Source of the DNA: Dermatophilaceae bacterium
GTDB taxonomy: Bacteria > Actinomycetota > Actinomycetes > Actinomycetales > Dermatophilaceae
Direction: 5' to 3'
NCBI GenBank assembly: GCA_014377705.1
Contig: JACMPC010000057.1
Location: forward strand, 1-64,000
DNA length: 64,000 nucleotides
Part shown: positions 1-10,647 of the stretch, piece by piece
How positions within the stretch are numbered: position 1 is the stretch's first letter
How the letters are laid out: each line of letters opens with the position of its first letter
Made by a program: the position numbers and the translations under genes
The notes under the pieces: generated by a model
Seen by the model: only the letters and a program-made list of their open reading frames with translations
Told to the model about the DNA's origin: nothing
The model's database searches: none

Positions 1-268
1 GGTGTCGGCCCCGAGCACAGCTAGCTGAAGGACTCGGGGCGCGTTGACTACGTGCCCTCCTCAGACGACGAGTGCCGGGCTGCCTTCTTCGCGCTCAGTC
101 GCAAGGAGGGCATCATCCCCGCCCTCGAGAGTGCGCACTGCGTGGCGCACGCTCTGGTGACGGCGCGCGAGATGGGGGACCGGCACCATTCTGGTCAACC
201 TCAGCGGCCGGGGCGACAAGGACATGGGCTACGTGATCAAGAACTGGGGCATCGGAGACCCGTCCTGA
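1..268 (+). pseudogene. trpB: tryptophan synthase beta chain (TrpB) 3' remnant
   Basis: The window opens inside the last third of a TrpB-like gene (PLP enzyme that joins indole and serine). Reading from base 1 gives GVGPEHS, then a TAG stop at 22-24 where the family has Trp or Tyr, then LKDSGRVDY and the conserved [11 protein letters not shown]. Near 178-185 the frame moves by one base; the second frame gives [13 protein letters not shown] and ends at TGA 266-268. Two lesions in under 270 bases mean no full TrpB can be made from this copy. The upstream part lies outside the window, so I cannot say whether more damage exists or whether an intact trpB lies elsewhere. Confidence 0.8.
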
Positions 269-353
269 GGTGCGAGGCATCGGGCCCGGGCCCAACGACC
301 TCCCAGCTTTCGAAGGCATCCGTCCAGTCGAGGCGATGGCCGCCGCTTGCTGC

Positions 354-383
354 GGGTCCGGTCCGCTTTTCCTGGCCGGACCC
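354..383. terminator. hairpin between convergent genes
   Basis: Perfect 8-bp inverted repeat GGGTCCGG (354-361) and CCGGACCC (376-383) around a loop containing a short T run. It lies between the trpB remnant and the convergent gene ending at 399, so it can end transcription from either side. Confidence 0.5.
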
Positions 384-398
384 CGTCCGCCGACACTG

Positions 399-983
399 TC
401 AGAACTCGCCGTTGACCAGCCCCATGACCTCGATCCTCCAGTCGTCGAAGCTCATCTTCGGCTCCTGGGCGAGCAGATCGGCCAGAGCCTGCTCACGGGT
501 CGGCTCGGCGCCCAGTGTCACTGCCCCGATGTGCTCAGCCAGCTCGTCGTGGGGGAGCACCCGAACCTGAATCTTTGTCGCTGACTTGTCAGCCTGGAAA
601 GCATCGGCGAGGACCTTCAACAACCCCAGCCTTGCAGTGTGGTCATCGGGTGCCGAAGCCTCGACAAGGGCGTTACCCCCGACCAGCACGACCCGAGCGT
701 CATCCGACATCGCCGGCAAGATAGCCGAGGCCGCACTGAAGCGGGCGAGCAGTCCGTCCTCCAGGAAGTTGCGCACCCGTTCAACAACGTTGTCACCGCG
801 CGCGGCCACATTCACCGGGAGCTGAACGTAGCCCCTCAGCGAGCCCGGCGCGATACCCGCCAGAGCCGCGTCCAGCTTTTCCAGATCATCGACTGAGATC
901 ACTTCGGTGCCCGCCTTGCGAAGGGCCTCCGAAACCTCAGCCACGCGTTCTGCCGCTCCCGTTACCAATACCGTCGAGACCAC
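399..983 (-). CDS. conserved hypothetical protein with Rossmann-like N-terminus
   Basis: A 194-aa protein starting at GTG 983-981, with a purine-rich GGAGAAGGG stretch about 8 bases upstream. The N-terminus ([20 protein letters not shown]) looks like the first beta-alpha unit of a short-chain dehydrogenase fold, and [12 protein letters not shown] near residue 100 resembles the later strands, but the glycine motif is atypical and no SDR catalytic Tyr-x-x-x-Lys is evident. It may be a degenerate, non-catalytic SDR relative. No signal peptide or membrane segment. It is divergent from gluA with only 76 bases between the starts, so the promoters must share that gap. Function unknown. Confidence 0.7.
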   Translation of the reverse strand: MVSTVLVTGAAERVAEVSEALRKAGTEVISVDDLEKLDAALAGIAPGSLRGYVQLPVNVAARGDNVVERVRNFLEDGLLARFSAASAILPAMSDDARVVLVGGNALVEASAPDDHTARLGLLKVLADAFQADKSATKIQVRVLPHDELAEHIGAVTLGAEPTREQALADLLAQEPKMSFDDWRIEVMGLVNGEF

Positions 984-1059
984 TGTCTTTTCCCTTCTCC
1001 GTCGCTGTTAGCAGAGGCTAGCGGTCAAGCACGTCGTTGACCACCAGTAGTGTGTCCGA

Positions 1060-1848
1060 ATGACGGATGCACCCACGGACGACAACCCGACGGACTCACC
1101 GCCCGCAACCCATCGCCCCCTGGTGGTGCTCGACAAGGTCAACAAGCATTTCGGGGACCTGCACGTCCTCAAGGACATCGACCTCACCATCGGCGAGGGT
1201 GAGGTCGTCGTCGTCATCGGTCCGTCCGGGTCGGGCAAGTCCACCCTCTGCCGGACGATCAACCGGCTCGAGACCTTCGAGACCGGGACGATCGAGATCG
1301 ACGGTGTCGCACTGCCTGACGAGGGCAAGGAGCTGGCCAGGCTTCGCGCCGACGTCGGCATGGTCTTCCAGTCCTTCAACCTCTTCGCGCACAAGACGAT
1401 TCGGGAGAACCTCACCCTCGGGCCGATCAAGGTCCGCGGACTCGGCGTGGACAAGGCCAACGAGCGTGCCACGCAGCTGCTCGAACGGGTCGGCATCACC
1501 GAACAGGCTGACAAGTACCCGGCCCAGCTCTCCGGCGGCCAGCAGCAGCGGGTGGCCATCGCGCGCGCACTGGCGATGGACCCCAAGGTCATGCTCTTCG
1601 ACGAGCCGACCTCCGCCCTCGACCCGGAGATGATCAACGAGGTCCTCGACGTGATGACCGGCCTGGCCAAGGACGGCATGACGATGGTGGTGGTGACCCA
1701 CGAGATGGGTTTCGCCCGCCGGGCCGCCAACCGGGTGGTATTCATGTCCGGCGGGCAGATCGTCGAGGAGAGCACCCCCCAGGAGTTCTTCACCAACCCC
1801 AGATCCGACCGGGCCAAGGACTTCCTGAGCAAGATCCTCACGCACTGA
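1060..1848 (+). CDS. gluA: glutamate/amino acid ABC importer, ATPase subunit
   Basis: A 262-aa ATPase of the polar amino acid uptake family. Walker A is GPSGSGKST (about residue 51), the Q-loop is FQSFNLF, the ABC signature is LSGGQQQR, Walker B is [12 protein letters not shown] and the switch His is in VVTHEMGF. The first ~20 residues are a Pro/Asp-rich extension before the usual start of the fold. It powers the importer formed with the genes at 2032, 3069 and 3716. The ATG at 1060 has no clear ribosome binding site, so weak or leaderless initiation is possible. Family assignment is secure; glutamate as substrate is inferred from the gluABCD order. Confidence 0.93.
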   Translation: MTDAPTDDNPTDSPPATHRPLVVLDKVNKHFGDLHVLKDIDLTIGEGEVVVVIGPSGSGKSTLCRTINRLETFETGTIEIDGVALPDEGKELARLRADVGMVFQSFNLFAHKTIRENLTLGPIKVRGLGVDKANERATQLLERVGITEQADKYPAQLSGGQQQRVAIARALAMDPKVMLFDEPTSALDPEMINEVLDVMTGLAKDGMTMVVVTHEMGFARRAANRVVFMSGGQIVEESTPQEFFTNPRSDRAKDFLSKILTH

Positions 1849-1854
1849 CCCACA

Positions 1855-1884
1855 CGGGACTGCCGGCATTTGCGGGCAGTCCCG
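1855..1884 (+). terminator. intercistronic hairpin after gluA
   Basis: Perfect 10-bp inverted repeat CGGGACTGCC (1855-1864) and GGCAGTCCCG (1875-1884), six bases after the gluA stop, without a T run. It probably terminates or stabilises part of the gluA message and helps set ATPase versus binding-protein amounts. The following 90 bases hold degenerate copies of a TTCCCAGCA/GTTCCCGGCA motif. Confidence 0.5.
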
Positions 1885-1986
1885 GCAGTTCCCAGCACAT
1901 CACGACAATTCCCAGCAGTTCCCGGCACGTCACAGCCATTCCGGCGCATCCCTGCAGTCGCGTCACTCGTGTTACTCGCGTTTCTC

Positions 1987-2012
1987 GTGGATGCGCGCTT
2001 CCGTGCATCCAC
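1987..2012 (+). promoter_or_regulatory. hairpin just upstream of the gluB ribosome binding site
   Basis: GTGGATGC (1987-1994) pairs with GCATCCAC (2005-2012); the stem extends inward to about 11 bp with one G-U pair and a four-base loop. It ends 9 bases before the AGGAGG at 2021, so it lies in the gluB leader and may protect the 5' end of the binding-protein mRNA or affect its translation. Confidence 0.45.
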
Positions 2013-2031
2013 GCCAACTCAGGAGGAAACA

Positions 2032-2910
2032 ATGGGACACTCTCGAAAACTCGTCGTGGCGGGCCTTGCGGTCGCCGCTCTCACCCTGAGCGCCTGTGGC
2101 TCAGGCAGCACTGACGCACCGAAGGTGGCCGCCAAACCGAGCCTCGAGGCGGGCACGACCATGGCCAAGATCTCGGCAGCCGGCAAGATGAAGGTCGGCA
2201 CCAAGTTCGACCAGCCAGGATTCGGGCTCAAGGGCCTGGACGGCAAGCTCACCGGCTTCGACGTCGAGGTGGCCAAGATCATCGGCGGCGCGATGGGTAT
2301 CGACGCCGCCAACATCGAATGGGTCGAAAGTCCCTCCAAGCTCAGGGAAGAGCTGATCGAGAAGGGCAACGTCGACCTGGTTGCCGCCACCTACACGATC
2401 AACGACAAACGCAAGAAGCGGATCACCTTCGCCGGCCCCTACTACGTGGCGGGTCAGCAGCTGATGGTGAAGACCGACAACACCAAGATCAAGGGCCCGG
2501 CCGACCTGAAGGCCAACCCGGACCAGAAGGTCTGCTCGGTCACCGGCTCCACCCCCGCAGAGCAGGTCAAGCCGTATCTGGCCAACCCCGGCCAGCTGGT
2601 CCTGTTCGACGTCTATGACAAGTGCGCCAACGCCCTGCGCACCGGCCAGGTCCAGGTCGTGACGACCGACAACGTCATCCTGCTGGGCTTTGTCTCCAAG
2701 TCCGACAAGAAGTTCAAGCTGGTCGGTGAGCAGTTCACCAAGGAGCCCTATGGCATCGGCATCAAGAAGGGCGACGTCAAGTTCTGCGAGTTCATCAACA
2801 AGACCCTCAAGGACAACTCAGCGGCCTACCTCAAGGCCTGGGCGGATACGGCAGGCAAGGTCGAGGGCGCCGCACCGGCTGCGCTGCCGCCGGCCGCGCC
2901 CTGCGTCTGA
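2032..2910 (+). CDS. gluB: glutamate-type solute-binding lipoprotein
   Basis: A 292-aa extracytoplasmic binding protein (SBP_bac_3 family). I choose the ATG at 2032 because AGGAGG sits 7 bases upstream and the product then begins with a clean lipoprotein signal ending LTLSAC (lipid-anchored Cys 22); an in-frame opening to 1870 adds 54 residues of low-complexity leader. The mature part has the family features GTKFDQPGFG, LTGFDVEVAKIIGG and LVAATYTIND. Secreted and membrane anchored, it delivers substrate to the GluC/GluD permeases. It lies between two hairpins, as expected for a binding protein made in excess over the transporter core. Confidence 0.92.
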   Translation: MGHSRKLVVAGLAVAALTLSACGSGSTDAPKVAAKPSLEAGTTMAKISAAGKMKVGTKFDQPGFGLKGLDGKLTGFDVEVAKIIGGAMGIDAANIEWVESPSKLREELIEKGNVDLVAATYTINDKRKKRITFAGPYYVAGQQLMVKTDNTKIKGPADLKANPDQKVCSVTGSTPAEQVKPYLANPGQLVLFDVYDKCANALRTGQVQVVTTDNVILLGFVSKSDKKFKLVGEQFTKEPYGIGIKKGDVKFCEFINKTLKDNSAAYLKAWADTAGKVEGAAPAALPPAAPCV

Positions 2911-2929
2911 GCTGACCTGACGAGGCAAC

Positions 2930-2961
2930 GGGGGCGCTCGCCAAAGCCGGCGGGCGCCCCC
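2930..2961 (+). terminator. strong hairpin after gluB
   Basis: A 13-base inverted repeat, GGGGGCGCTCGCC (2930-2942) with GGCGGGCGCCCCC (2949-2961), one wobble, 19 bases after the gluB stop and 107 bases before gluC. No T run. It is likely an mRNA-stabilising or attenuating stem that raises gluB over the permeases. Confidence 0.6.
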
Positions 2962-3068
2962 ATCCTCACCGACTTCCGGCAGTTCGCGCGTCGAACCGCC
3001 GGACCCACCGAAGCACTGACATCGAACACATCGAACACCGGACACATCGAAGAAAGGGGAGGTGACAG

Positions 3069-3719
3069 ATGGACGCGATCACCCAGAACCTCGACCTGTT
3101 CTGGAACGGGTTCCTGCGCTCACTCACTATCTGTCTGTGGGGTGGGGTCGGCTCGCTGGTCCTCGGGACGTTCATCGCCACGTGTCGCGTCGCCCCCGTC
3201 GCGCCGCTGCGAACCTTCGGCACGGCTTGGGTCACCGTCATCCGCAACTGCCCCCTGTCGGTGCTGCTGTTCATGTTCGCCTTCGGCCTGCCCGAGATCG
3301 GCATCAACGCCGAGTACTACTACTTCGGGCTCGCGGCCCTGATCATCTACACCTCTGCCTTCGTCTGTGAGGGCCTGCGTGCAGGCATCAACTCCGTCTC
3401 GGCCGGGCAGGCCGAGGCGGCCCGGGCGATCGGGCTGACCTTCACCCAGACGCTGACCCAGATCGTGCTGCCCCAGGCCTTCCGGACCTCCATCCCCCCG
3501 GTCGGCAGCGTGATCATCGCGATGTTCAAGAACTCCGCGGTGGTCGGCGCCTTCGGGGTGGGGCTCGACCTCTACAGCGTCGGTGAGTCGCTCACCAGCG
3601 CCCAGGGTTTTGCGGCACTGCCAGTGCTGACCGGTGTCGCCATCGGCTATCTGATGATCACCCTGCCCGCCGGCGTGGGCCTGGGCGTACTCGAACGAAA
3701 GGTGGCGATCGCACGATGA
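3069..3719 (+). CDS. gluC: glutamate-type ABC importer permease 1
   Basis: A 216-aa inner-membrane permease of the His/Glu/Gln/Arg three-TM (HEAT) family. Hydrophobic segments lie near residues 15-37, 55-75, 85-105 and 185-208. The EAA loop that docks on the ATPase reads EAARAIGLTFTQTLTQIVLPQAF at about 115-137, and the preceding GINSVSAGQ is typical. The ATG at 3069 follows GGGGAGGTGAC. The stop overlaps the next start by four bases (ATGA), so the two permeases are translationally coupled and form the heterodimer. Confidence 0.92.
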   Translation: MDAITQNLDLFWNGFLRSLTICLWGGVGSLVLGTFIATCRVAPVAPLRTFGTAWVTVIRNCPLSVLLFMFAFGLPEIGINAEYYYFGLAALIIYTSAFVCEGLRAGINSVSAGQAEAARAIGLTFTQTLTQIVLPQAFRTSIPPVGSVIIAMFKNSAVVGAFGVGLDLYSVGESLTSAQGFAALPVLTGVAIGYLMITLPAGVGLGVLERKVAIAR

Positions 3720-4597
3720 GCACCCCCAGCGTCCTGTATGACGCACCCGGCCCCCGCGCCCGGCGCCGGGCCGCGGTCGGCGGCGCCTTCGCCAGCGTCG
3801 TGGGCCTGATCCTGACGGGCCTGGTCATCAAGCGCCTGGCCGACGCGGGCCAGTTCTCCGGCGACCTGTGGGGCCCGATCGTGAACCCCTCCAACGAGGA
3901 CTTCCCGGCCGTCTGGAACCTGCTCGCCAAGGGTGTCCAGGCGACCCTGACTGCGGCGGCACTGTCCATCACCTTCTCCCTGATCATCGGCGGAGTGGTC
4001 GGCGTGGCCAGGATGATGCTCGGCCGCAGGGCACGGATGCCGGTCGTCGCCCTGATCGAGCTGCTGCGCGGACTCCCGGTGGTGATCACGATCTACTTCG
4101 CCAGCCGGGTCCTGCCAGAGCTCGGCGTCGACCTGAGCGGGCTACCGGGTGAAGCCGGGCTATGGTTCCTGGTCATCGGTCTGACGGCCTACAACTGCGT
4201 CATCATTGCCGAGATCATCAGGGCCGGCGTTGCCTCGCTTCCGGGCGGCCAGCGAGAGGCCGCACTGGCAGTCGGGCTGACTCCCGGGGCGGCAATGCGA
4301 CTGGTGCTTCTCCCCCAGGCCGTCCGGGTCATGCTGCCGGCCCTGATCAGCCAGCTCGTGGTGATCCTGAAGGACACCTCACTAGCCGCGGTGCTGGCCC
4401 TGTACACCGAGCTTCTGCGACAAGGGAACCTGATCGCGCTCAACCTGCACAACCCGATCCAGATACTCTCCGTGGTCGCGGCCATCTTCATCCTGATCAA
4501 CTACAGCCTCAGCAGGCTGGCCACCTGGGTCGACCAGAGGTCCATCCGCACGACCCGGCCCAGGCGCGTGGAGCCGGCCCCGGCTAACGTCAGCTGA
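3716..4597 (+). CDS. gluD: glutamate-type ABC importer permease 2
   Basis: A 293-aa second permease subunit. A basic N-terminus (PGPRARRRAAVGG) precedes the first TM, as in corynebacterial GluD, and there is an extra periplasmic stretch before the core. The EAA-type loop REAALAVGLTPGAAMRLVLLPQAV lies at about residues 180-203. TMs are evident near 17-40, 70-100, 115-140 and 250-275. It is the last gene of the operon and is followed by two hairpins. Confidence 0.92.
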   Translation: MSTPSVLYDAPGPRARRRAAVGGAFASVVGLILTGLVIKRLADAGQFSGDLWGPIVNPSNEDFPAVWNLLAKGVQATLTAAALSITFSLIIGGVVGVARMMLGRRARMPVVALIELLRGLPVVITIYFASRVLPELGVDLSGLPGEAGLWFLVIGLTAYNCVIIAEIIRAGVASLPGGQREAALAVGLTPGAAMRLVLLPQAVRVMLPALISQLVVILKDTSLAAVLALYTELLRQGNLIALNLHNPIQILSVVAAIFILINYSLSRLATWVDQRSIRTTRPRRVEPAPANVS

Positions 4598-4600
4598 CCT

Positions 4601-4624
4601 CGCTCACCGCGACGGGGGTGAGCG
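4601..4624 (+). terminator. first hairpin after gluD
   Basis: Perfect 8-bp stem CGCTCACC (4601-4608) / GGTGAGCG (4617-4624), three bases after the gluD stop. Confidence 0.6.
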
Positions 4625-4654
4625 GACGCAACGAACGCACAAAAACAACGAAGT

Positions 4655-4676
4655 TCCTACCTGGCGAGAGGTAGGA
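4655..4676 (+). terminator. second hairpin after gluD
   Basis: Perfect 8-bp stem TCCTACCT (4655-4662) / AGGTAGGA (4669-4676) with a six-base loop, followed by a T/C-rich stretch (CCTTCGATGCCCCCTCATTCT). With the stem at 4601 it makes a double terminator for the glu operon. Confidence 0.6.
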
Positions 4677-4811
4677 CCTTCGATGCCCCCTCATTCTACC
4701 CGCAATTCCACAGTCGGATGACAGGGTGGCCGGGTCACCCGCGGCGAGGTGTGCAGCCACCGCGCCCTGGCGCGACGAGCGACCCTTTCAGCGGGCGGCA
4801 CGTCATACAAC

Positions 4812-4902
4812 GGTCAGCGATCTTGGTCAGCGATCTTGGTCAGCGATCTTGGTCATCGATCTTGGTCATCGATCTTGGTCATCGATCTCTGTCATCGATC
4901 TC
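4812..4902. repeat. 13-bp tandem repeat, seven copies
   Basis: Seven consecutive copies of a 13-bp unit, GGTCAGCGATCTT changing to GGTCATCGATCTT after the third copy, in the gap between the convergent glu operon and the acetyl-CoA hydrolase gene. The later copies contain ATCGAT. The gap 4677-4970 holds no gene. Confidence 0.9.
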
Positions 4903-4970
4903 GCCGGCGACACCACCGGTGAACGGGTCACGTCCTCAACATTCGCCGAAGAGCTCGGGAGGTCCCCGAG

Positions 4971-6224
4971 TCAGGCCAGGCCCAGTTCCTTCGCCTCTTC
5001 CCAGAGCTCGGTGCGCACGCTGGGATGAGCGGCATACTCGATCAGGTGATGGGCCTGCGTCTTCTCGTCATAGCCCAGCAGACGGGCCACGCCCTGCTCG
5101 GTCACGATCGCGGTCTGCTGGAATGAGGTCACCGGCTCGTCGAGCAGCGGGACGACCGCGGAGCAGTCCGCCTTCGGGTGCCAGCTGCGCAGGGCGATGA
5201 ACGCCTGGCCGCCGGGAGCGTGCATGGCACCGACGATGAAGTCTGTCTGCCCGCCATACCCTGAGTAGATCCTGGCGTTGATCCGTGAGGCGTTGGCCTG
5301 CCCGAAAAGATCGACCTCCAGCGCGGCGTTCACGCTTGTCATCTGCCGGTTGGCGGCGATCAGCGCCGGGCTGTTCGTCTTCTCCGTGCGCAGGAACTGG
5401 AGGCTGGTGTTGTGGTCCACCCAGTCGTACAGCCGGCGCGAACCGAAGCAGAAGGACGCGGTCAGGATGTGCTCCTCGTCAAGCGCATGGGCGTCGTGCA
5501 GGTCCAGGATCCCGTCGGAGAACATCTCGCTCCAGACCCGCAGGCCCTTGCGGGAGGCCAGCGCCCGCAGGGTGGAGTCAGGCACCGCGCCGATGCCCAT
5601 CTGAAGAGTCGCACCGTCATCGATCATGGCGGCAAGTCGATCCGCAATGACAAGGCTGGCGTCGTCCGGTCGGGCGTTGTGGGTGTCATCGAGCTCGAAG
5701 TCGATCTCGACAGCAAGGTCGACCGCGTCGGTCGAGATCTGCGAGTCGCCGTAGGTGTACGGCATCCGAGAGTTGATCACCGCGATCACCAGACCACCGC
5801 GGGCGCGGCAGGCCTCGACGGCCGCCGGAAGCAGGTTCACCTCGATCCCCATGCTGAGCACGCCGTCCTCCGGCGGGGCGCAGTGAAGCACCACGACATC
5901 CGGAGGCAGGGTCCGCCCGAAGAGGACCGGCACCATGGACAGCCGGCTGGGGACATAGGTCAGCGCCGGGTGATGACGCATGCCGGAACCCACGAAGCTG
6001 GTCTCGGCAATCACCCCGGCGCGCACCGGAATGCCAACCGGGGAGTTGAGCTGGAAGAGGCGATACCGCTCGATGGAGCGGTCAATGGCCTCTAGAGCCA
6101 GCCATGGCGTCGTTCCGTTGCCGCCCATCACCACTCGGGGGACGCCCTTGATGGCGCCCAGATGGGTTTGGAGCTCTTCGAGAGTAATCGTCTGCACGGC
6201 CCTATTGTGCCCGATGGCCGTCAC
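4971..6224 (-). CDS. acetyl-CoA hydrolase / acetate CoA-transferase family protein
   Basis: A 417-aa family I CoA-transferase fold protein (AcH/CoA-transferase, as in Cat1 and 4-hydroxybutyrate CoA-transferase). The C-terminal half has WSEMFSDGILDL, whose Glu 233 fits the catalytic glutamate that forms the CoA thioester, and later glycine motifs IYSGYGGQTDF and FIALRSWHPK. Family reactions are acetyl-CoA hydrolysis or CoA exchange between acyl-CoA and acetate/succinate; the substrate cannot be told from sequence. No membrane segment. It lies 21 bases after the devR stop on the same strand, so it is probably co-transcribed with the hypoxia regulators, fitting acetate excretion or acyl-CoA balancing under low oxygen (inference). 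Confidence 0.88.
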   Translation of the reverse strand: MTAIGHNRAVQTITLEELQTHLGAIKGVPRVVMGGNGTTPWLALEAIDRSIERYRLFQLNSPVGIPVRAGVIAETSFVGSGMRHHPALTYVPSRLSMVPVLFGRTLPPDVVVLHCAPPEDGVLSMGIEVNLLPAAVEACRARGGLVIAVINSRMPYTYGDSQISTDAVDLAVEIDFELDDTHNARPDDASLVIADRLAAMIDDGATLQMGIGAVPDSTLRALASRKGLRVWSEMFSDGILDLHDAHALDEEHILTASFCFGSRRLYDWVDHNTSLQFLRTEKTNSPALIAANRQMTSVNAALEVDLFGQANASRINARIYSGYGGQTDFIVGAMHAPGGQAFIALRSWHPKADCSAVVPLLDEPVTSFQQTAIVTEQGVARLLGYDEKTQAHHLIEYAAHPSVRTELWEEAKELGLA

Positions 6225-6245
6225 GACCCTTGACCGGCCAGCCTC

Positions 6246-6947
6246 CTAGTCCTGAGGTCGATGCCCCGGCTGACTCTGATGGGTCTGATGGGTCTGATGG
6301 GTCTGATGGGTCTGATGGGTCTGATGAGTTACCGCGAAGACGGCGGCCTGGGTGCGCCGCTCCATGCCCAGCTTGCCCAGCACGGCCGTGATGTAGTTCT
6401 TGACCGTCTTCTCGGCCAGGGACATGACCTCGCCGATCTGGCGGTTGGTGAGGCCCTCCGCCACGTGATCGAGGATTCGACGCTCCTGCGGAGACAACAG
6501 CCGCAGTCTCGGGTCCGCCCCCGCGTTGCTGGTCCACCCGCGGCGGATCCGGTCAACCGTCTCGGGATCGATCAGCATCTCCCCCGCCGCCGCCTTGCGA
6601 ATCGCCTCTATGAGCCCGTTCCCCTTGATGTCTTTCAGGAGGTAGCCCGCAGCCCCGGCCAGCACCGCCGTCGCGAGTGCCTGCTCATCGTCGAAGGAGG
6701 TCAGGATCAGCCCGGCGATCTCCGGGTCCACGGAGCGAACCTCCCGGCAGACGTCGATGCCCGAGCCGTCCGGCAGCCTGGCGTCGAAGATCGCCACGTT
6801 CGGACGCAGGGCGGGGATCCGGCGGCTGGCCTCGACCGCGGAGCCGGACTCTCCGACCACCTCGAAGTCGTCGACGGTCTCGAGGAGCTCGCGCAGCCCG
6901 CGTCGGACGATCTCGTGATCATCGAGCAGAAAAATACGGATCGTCAT
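6246..6947 (-). CDS. devR: DevR/DosR-type LuxR-family response regulator with repeat tail
   Basis: A 233-aa NarL/FixJ response regulator. Receiver domain 1-120 has the acidic pair DD 9-10, phospho-acceptor Asp 55 (VAIFDARLPDGSG), Thr/Ser of LILTSF and Lys of LLKDIKG. The LuxR helix-turn-helix follows a linker (LSPQERRILDHVAEGLTNRQIGEVM then AEKTVKNYI) and ends GKLGMERRTQAAVFA, the same wording as mycobacterial DevR. Normal family length is about 217; here the protein continues into six THQ tripeptides made by a 9-bp tandem repeat, then SQPGHRPQD. Starts at ATG 6947. The partner kinase is at 7871-9619. Identity as the DevR orthologue is strong; the target genes are inferred. Confidence 0.93.
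   Translation of the reverse strand: MTIRIFLLDDHEIVRRGLRELLETVDDFEVVGESGSAVEASRRIPALRPNVAIFDARLPDGSGIDVCREVRSVDPEIAGLILTSFDDEQALATAVLAGAAGYLLKDIKGNGLIEAIRKAAAGEMLIDPETVDRIRRGWTSNAGADPRLRLLSPQERRILDHVAEGLTNRQIGEVMSLAEKTVKNYITAVLGKLGMERRTQAAVFAVTHQTHQTHQTHQTHQTHQSQPGHRPQD
6272..6325. repeat. 9-bp tandem repeat inside the devR 3' end
   Basis: Five perfect copies of GGGTCTGAT (6281-6325) preceded by one variant (6272-6280). As the unit is a multiple of three, copy-number change would lengthen or shorten the THQ tail without a frameshift. Confidence 0.93.
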
Positions 6948-7157
6948 CTGGTCGCCTTCCCATGCCGGATGACACCATCATGAGCCATCGAGACCCCATC
7001 CAAACACGGTCCGCGACGGATCCACCCGCTCGCGTGCCGTCAGCCAAGCCGTCGTCCTCGCCGCCCGGGCAGGACCTGAACGAGGCAGAGGGTTGGGTGA
7101 CCCGCAGGTCACCGCTGTCGGCAGGCGGTTGCCGAAAGTGGTCCCAGCCGGACGCGG

Positions 7158-7757
7158 TCAGCCTTGAGGTGCCTTCGAGTCCACGTGTCGGACGCCCTTG
7201 ACGGACTGCGCGATCGAGATGGCGGCTCCCCGCTCACGTTCCGAGGCATTGCCCGTGACCGTCGCCATCCCGTCGGCGACCTCAACGTGCCAGGCGCCCA
7301 GGCCGGTCTCGGCAAAGGTCAGGGATATCTCGGCGGCAATCTCCTCGTCGGTGCGGGACATCGCCCGGATCACGTCGCTGCGACTGACGACTCCCAGGAG
7401 CTGCTCCCCCCGAACCACTGGCACGCTCTTCCAGTGGGTGCTGGCAAACGTGCGAGCCAGCTCGGCCACGTCGGTGTCCTCGCGCACCGTGTGCGGGTGA
7501 GGCGTCATCACCTGGCCCACGGTCACGAGCTTTGACTGGGTAGCCTGCCGGGAAGGGCGCGCGTGCGCCCTGGGGTCCGGCTCCAGATCCGTCCTGAGCA
7601 GATCAGCCTCGCTGATGATGCCCACCACGCGTCCGCCACCGTCGACGACCGGCAGGCCGGTCACCTTTGAGCGCGCCATCAGGTTCAGCGCATCCTCCAG
7701 CAACGCGCCCTCGAGCACGCTGTATGCCGGACTGGTCATGATCTCGCGGACAAGCAT
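7158..7757 (-). CDS. two-CBS-domain protein with BON domain
   Basis: A 199-aa cytoplasmic protein. Residues 1-60 (VREIMTSPAYSVLEGALLED to VVGIISEADLL) and about 75-135 (VGQVMTPHPHTVREDTDVAE to LLGVVSRSDVI) are paired CBS motifs that usually bind adenosyl nucleotides; residues ~140-199 (HVEVADGMATVTGNASERE) form a BON domain. Similar CBS-BON proteins belong to DosR regulons (Hrp1 is a CBS relative). I place the start at ATG 7757 because AGAGGGG lies 8 bases upstream. A GTG at 7874 overlapping the devS stop would add 39 residues unlike the family; translational coupling there is an alternative. Located between devS and devR. Confidence 0.88.
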   Translation of the reverse strand: MLVREIMTSPAYSVLEGALLEDALNLMARSKVTGLPVVDGGGRVVGIISEADLLRTDLEPDPRAHARPSRQATQSKLVTVGQVMTPHPHTVREDTDVAELARTFASTHWKSVPVVRGEQLLGVVSRSDVIRAMSRTDEEIAAEISLTFAETGLGAWHVEVADGMATVTGNASERERGAAISIAQSVKGVRHVDSKAPQG

Positions 7758-7870
7758 GTCGGCAACCCCTCTGAACGCAGCACACGGAAACACCAGCATG
7801 CCCTGCCCTGCTTCGTCCTGCCCGCTCAGCCCGAATGAGAGAGGAACAGTGACCAACCTCTCATGCACGA

Positions 7871-10137
<2,267 letters not shown>

Positions 10138-10173
10138 GAGACTGATCGTTGCGCGCCTGGGACGGCGGCGGCA

Positions 10174-10187
10174 GAGTCGAAAGTCCC
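10174..10187 (-). promoter_or_regulatory. candidate DevR box upstream of usp
   Basis: On the minus strand the sequence is GGGACTTTCGACTC, 12 of 14 against the core of the published DosR consensus (GGGACTWWNGTCCC). It sits 37 bases before the likely usp start and would drive usp-devS-CBS-devR. A single site found by eye, so moderate confidence. Confidence 0.5.
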
Positions 10188-10473
10188 GGTATGTCAATGA
10201 GCTCCATCGCGACCAGCAGGACCAGATGCCCTGTCTGTTCGCACCCGGATGGTCAGACTGAGCGGTGCAGCCGAACCCATCACGTGGACCACCGTCCACC
10301 TGCCGGCACTGGTCCGTGAGGGGTTCACCGGGCCCACCCGGTGCACTCAGGGCATCGCCGCACTGGCAGCCATCGCGCTGCGCGGCAGCGCCTACCTGCA
10401 GGAGGAGGTGCCGAGCACGCCCCGCCCTGCGGGGGTTCTCCCGGCACGACCCATCCCGCCCCCGGGACGTCTG

Positions 10474-10543
10474 CACACACACCGCGGCACACACATCGCG
10501 GCACACACACCGCGGTCGTCCCGCGGTCGCCCCGCGGTCGTCA
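10474..10543. repeat. compound tandem repeat (14-bp then 11-bp units)
   Basis: Three copies of ACACACACCGCGGC (second ACACACATCGCGGC) pass directly into three 11-bp copies of the type CGTCCCGCGGT. Intergenic, about 105 bases before the hydrolase start. Confidence 0.8.
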
Positions 10544-10647
10544 CGTGGTCAAAACCAAACCTGTTGTCGAATCAGTCTGTCCCAGGCGTGACCGGACAGA
10601 TAGCGTGTCGAAGAGGAAGCTTGGGCAGTTGTCGAAGGGGGGCCCCG

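Larger units (their letters stand above)
10138..10647. other. divergent intergenic region, 510 bp
   Basis: No convincing gene. It holds the DevR-like box (10174-10187) and a tandem repeat tract (10474-10543), and carries the promoters for the minus-strand dev cluster and the plus-strand hydrolase. Open frames here are extensions of flanking genes without coding character. Confidence 0.6.

Noticed and set aside
7140-7157. Possible DevR box between the CBS gene and devR (minus strand GGGACCACTTTCGG).
   Set aside because: Spacing within the motif does not match the 14-bp core; only the GGGAC half agrees.
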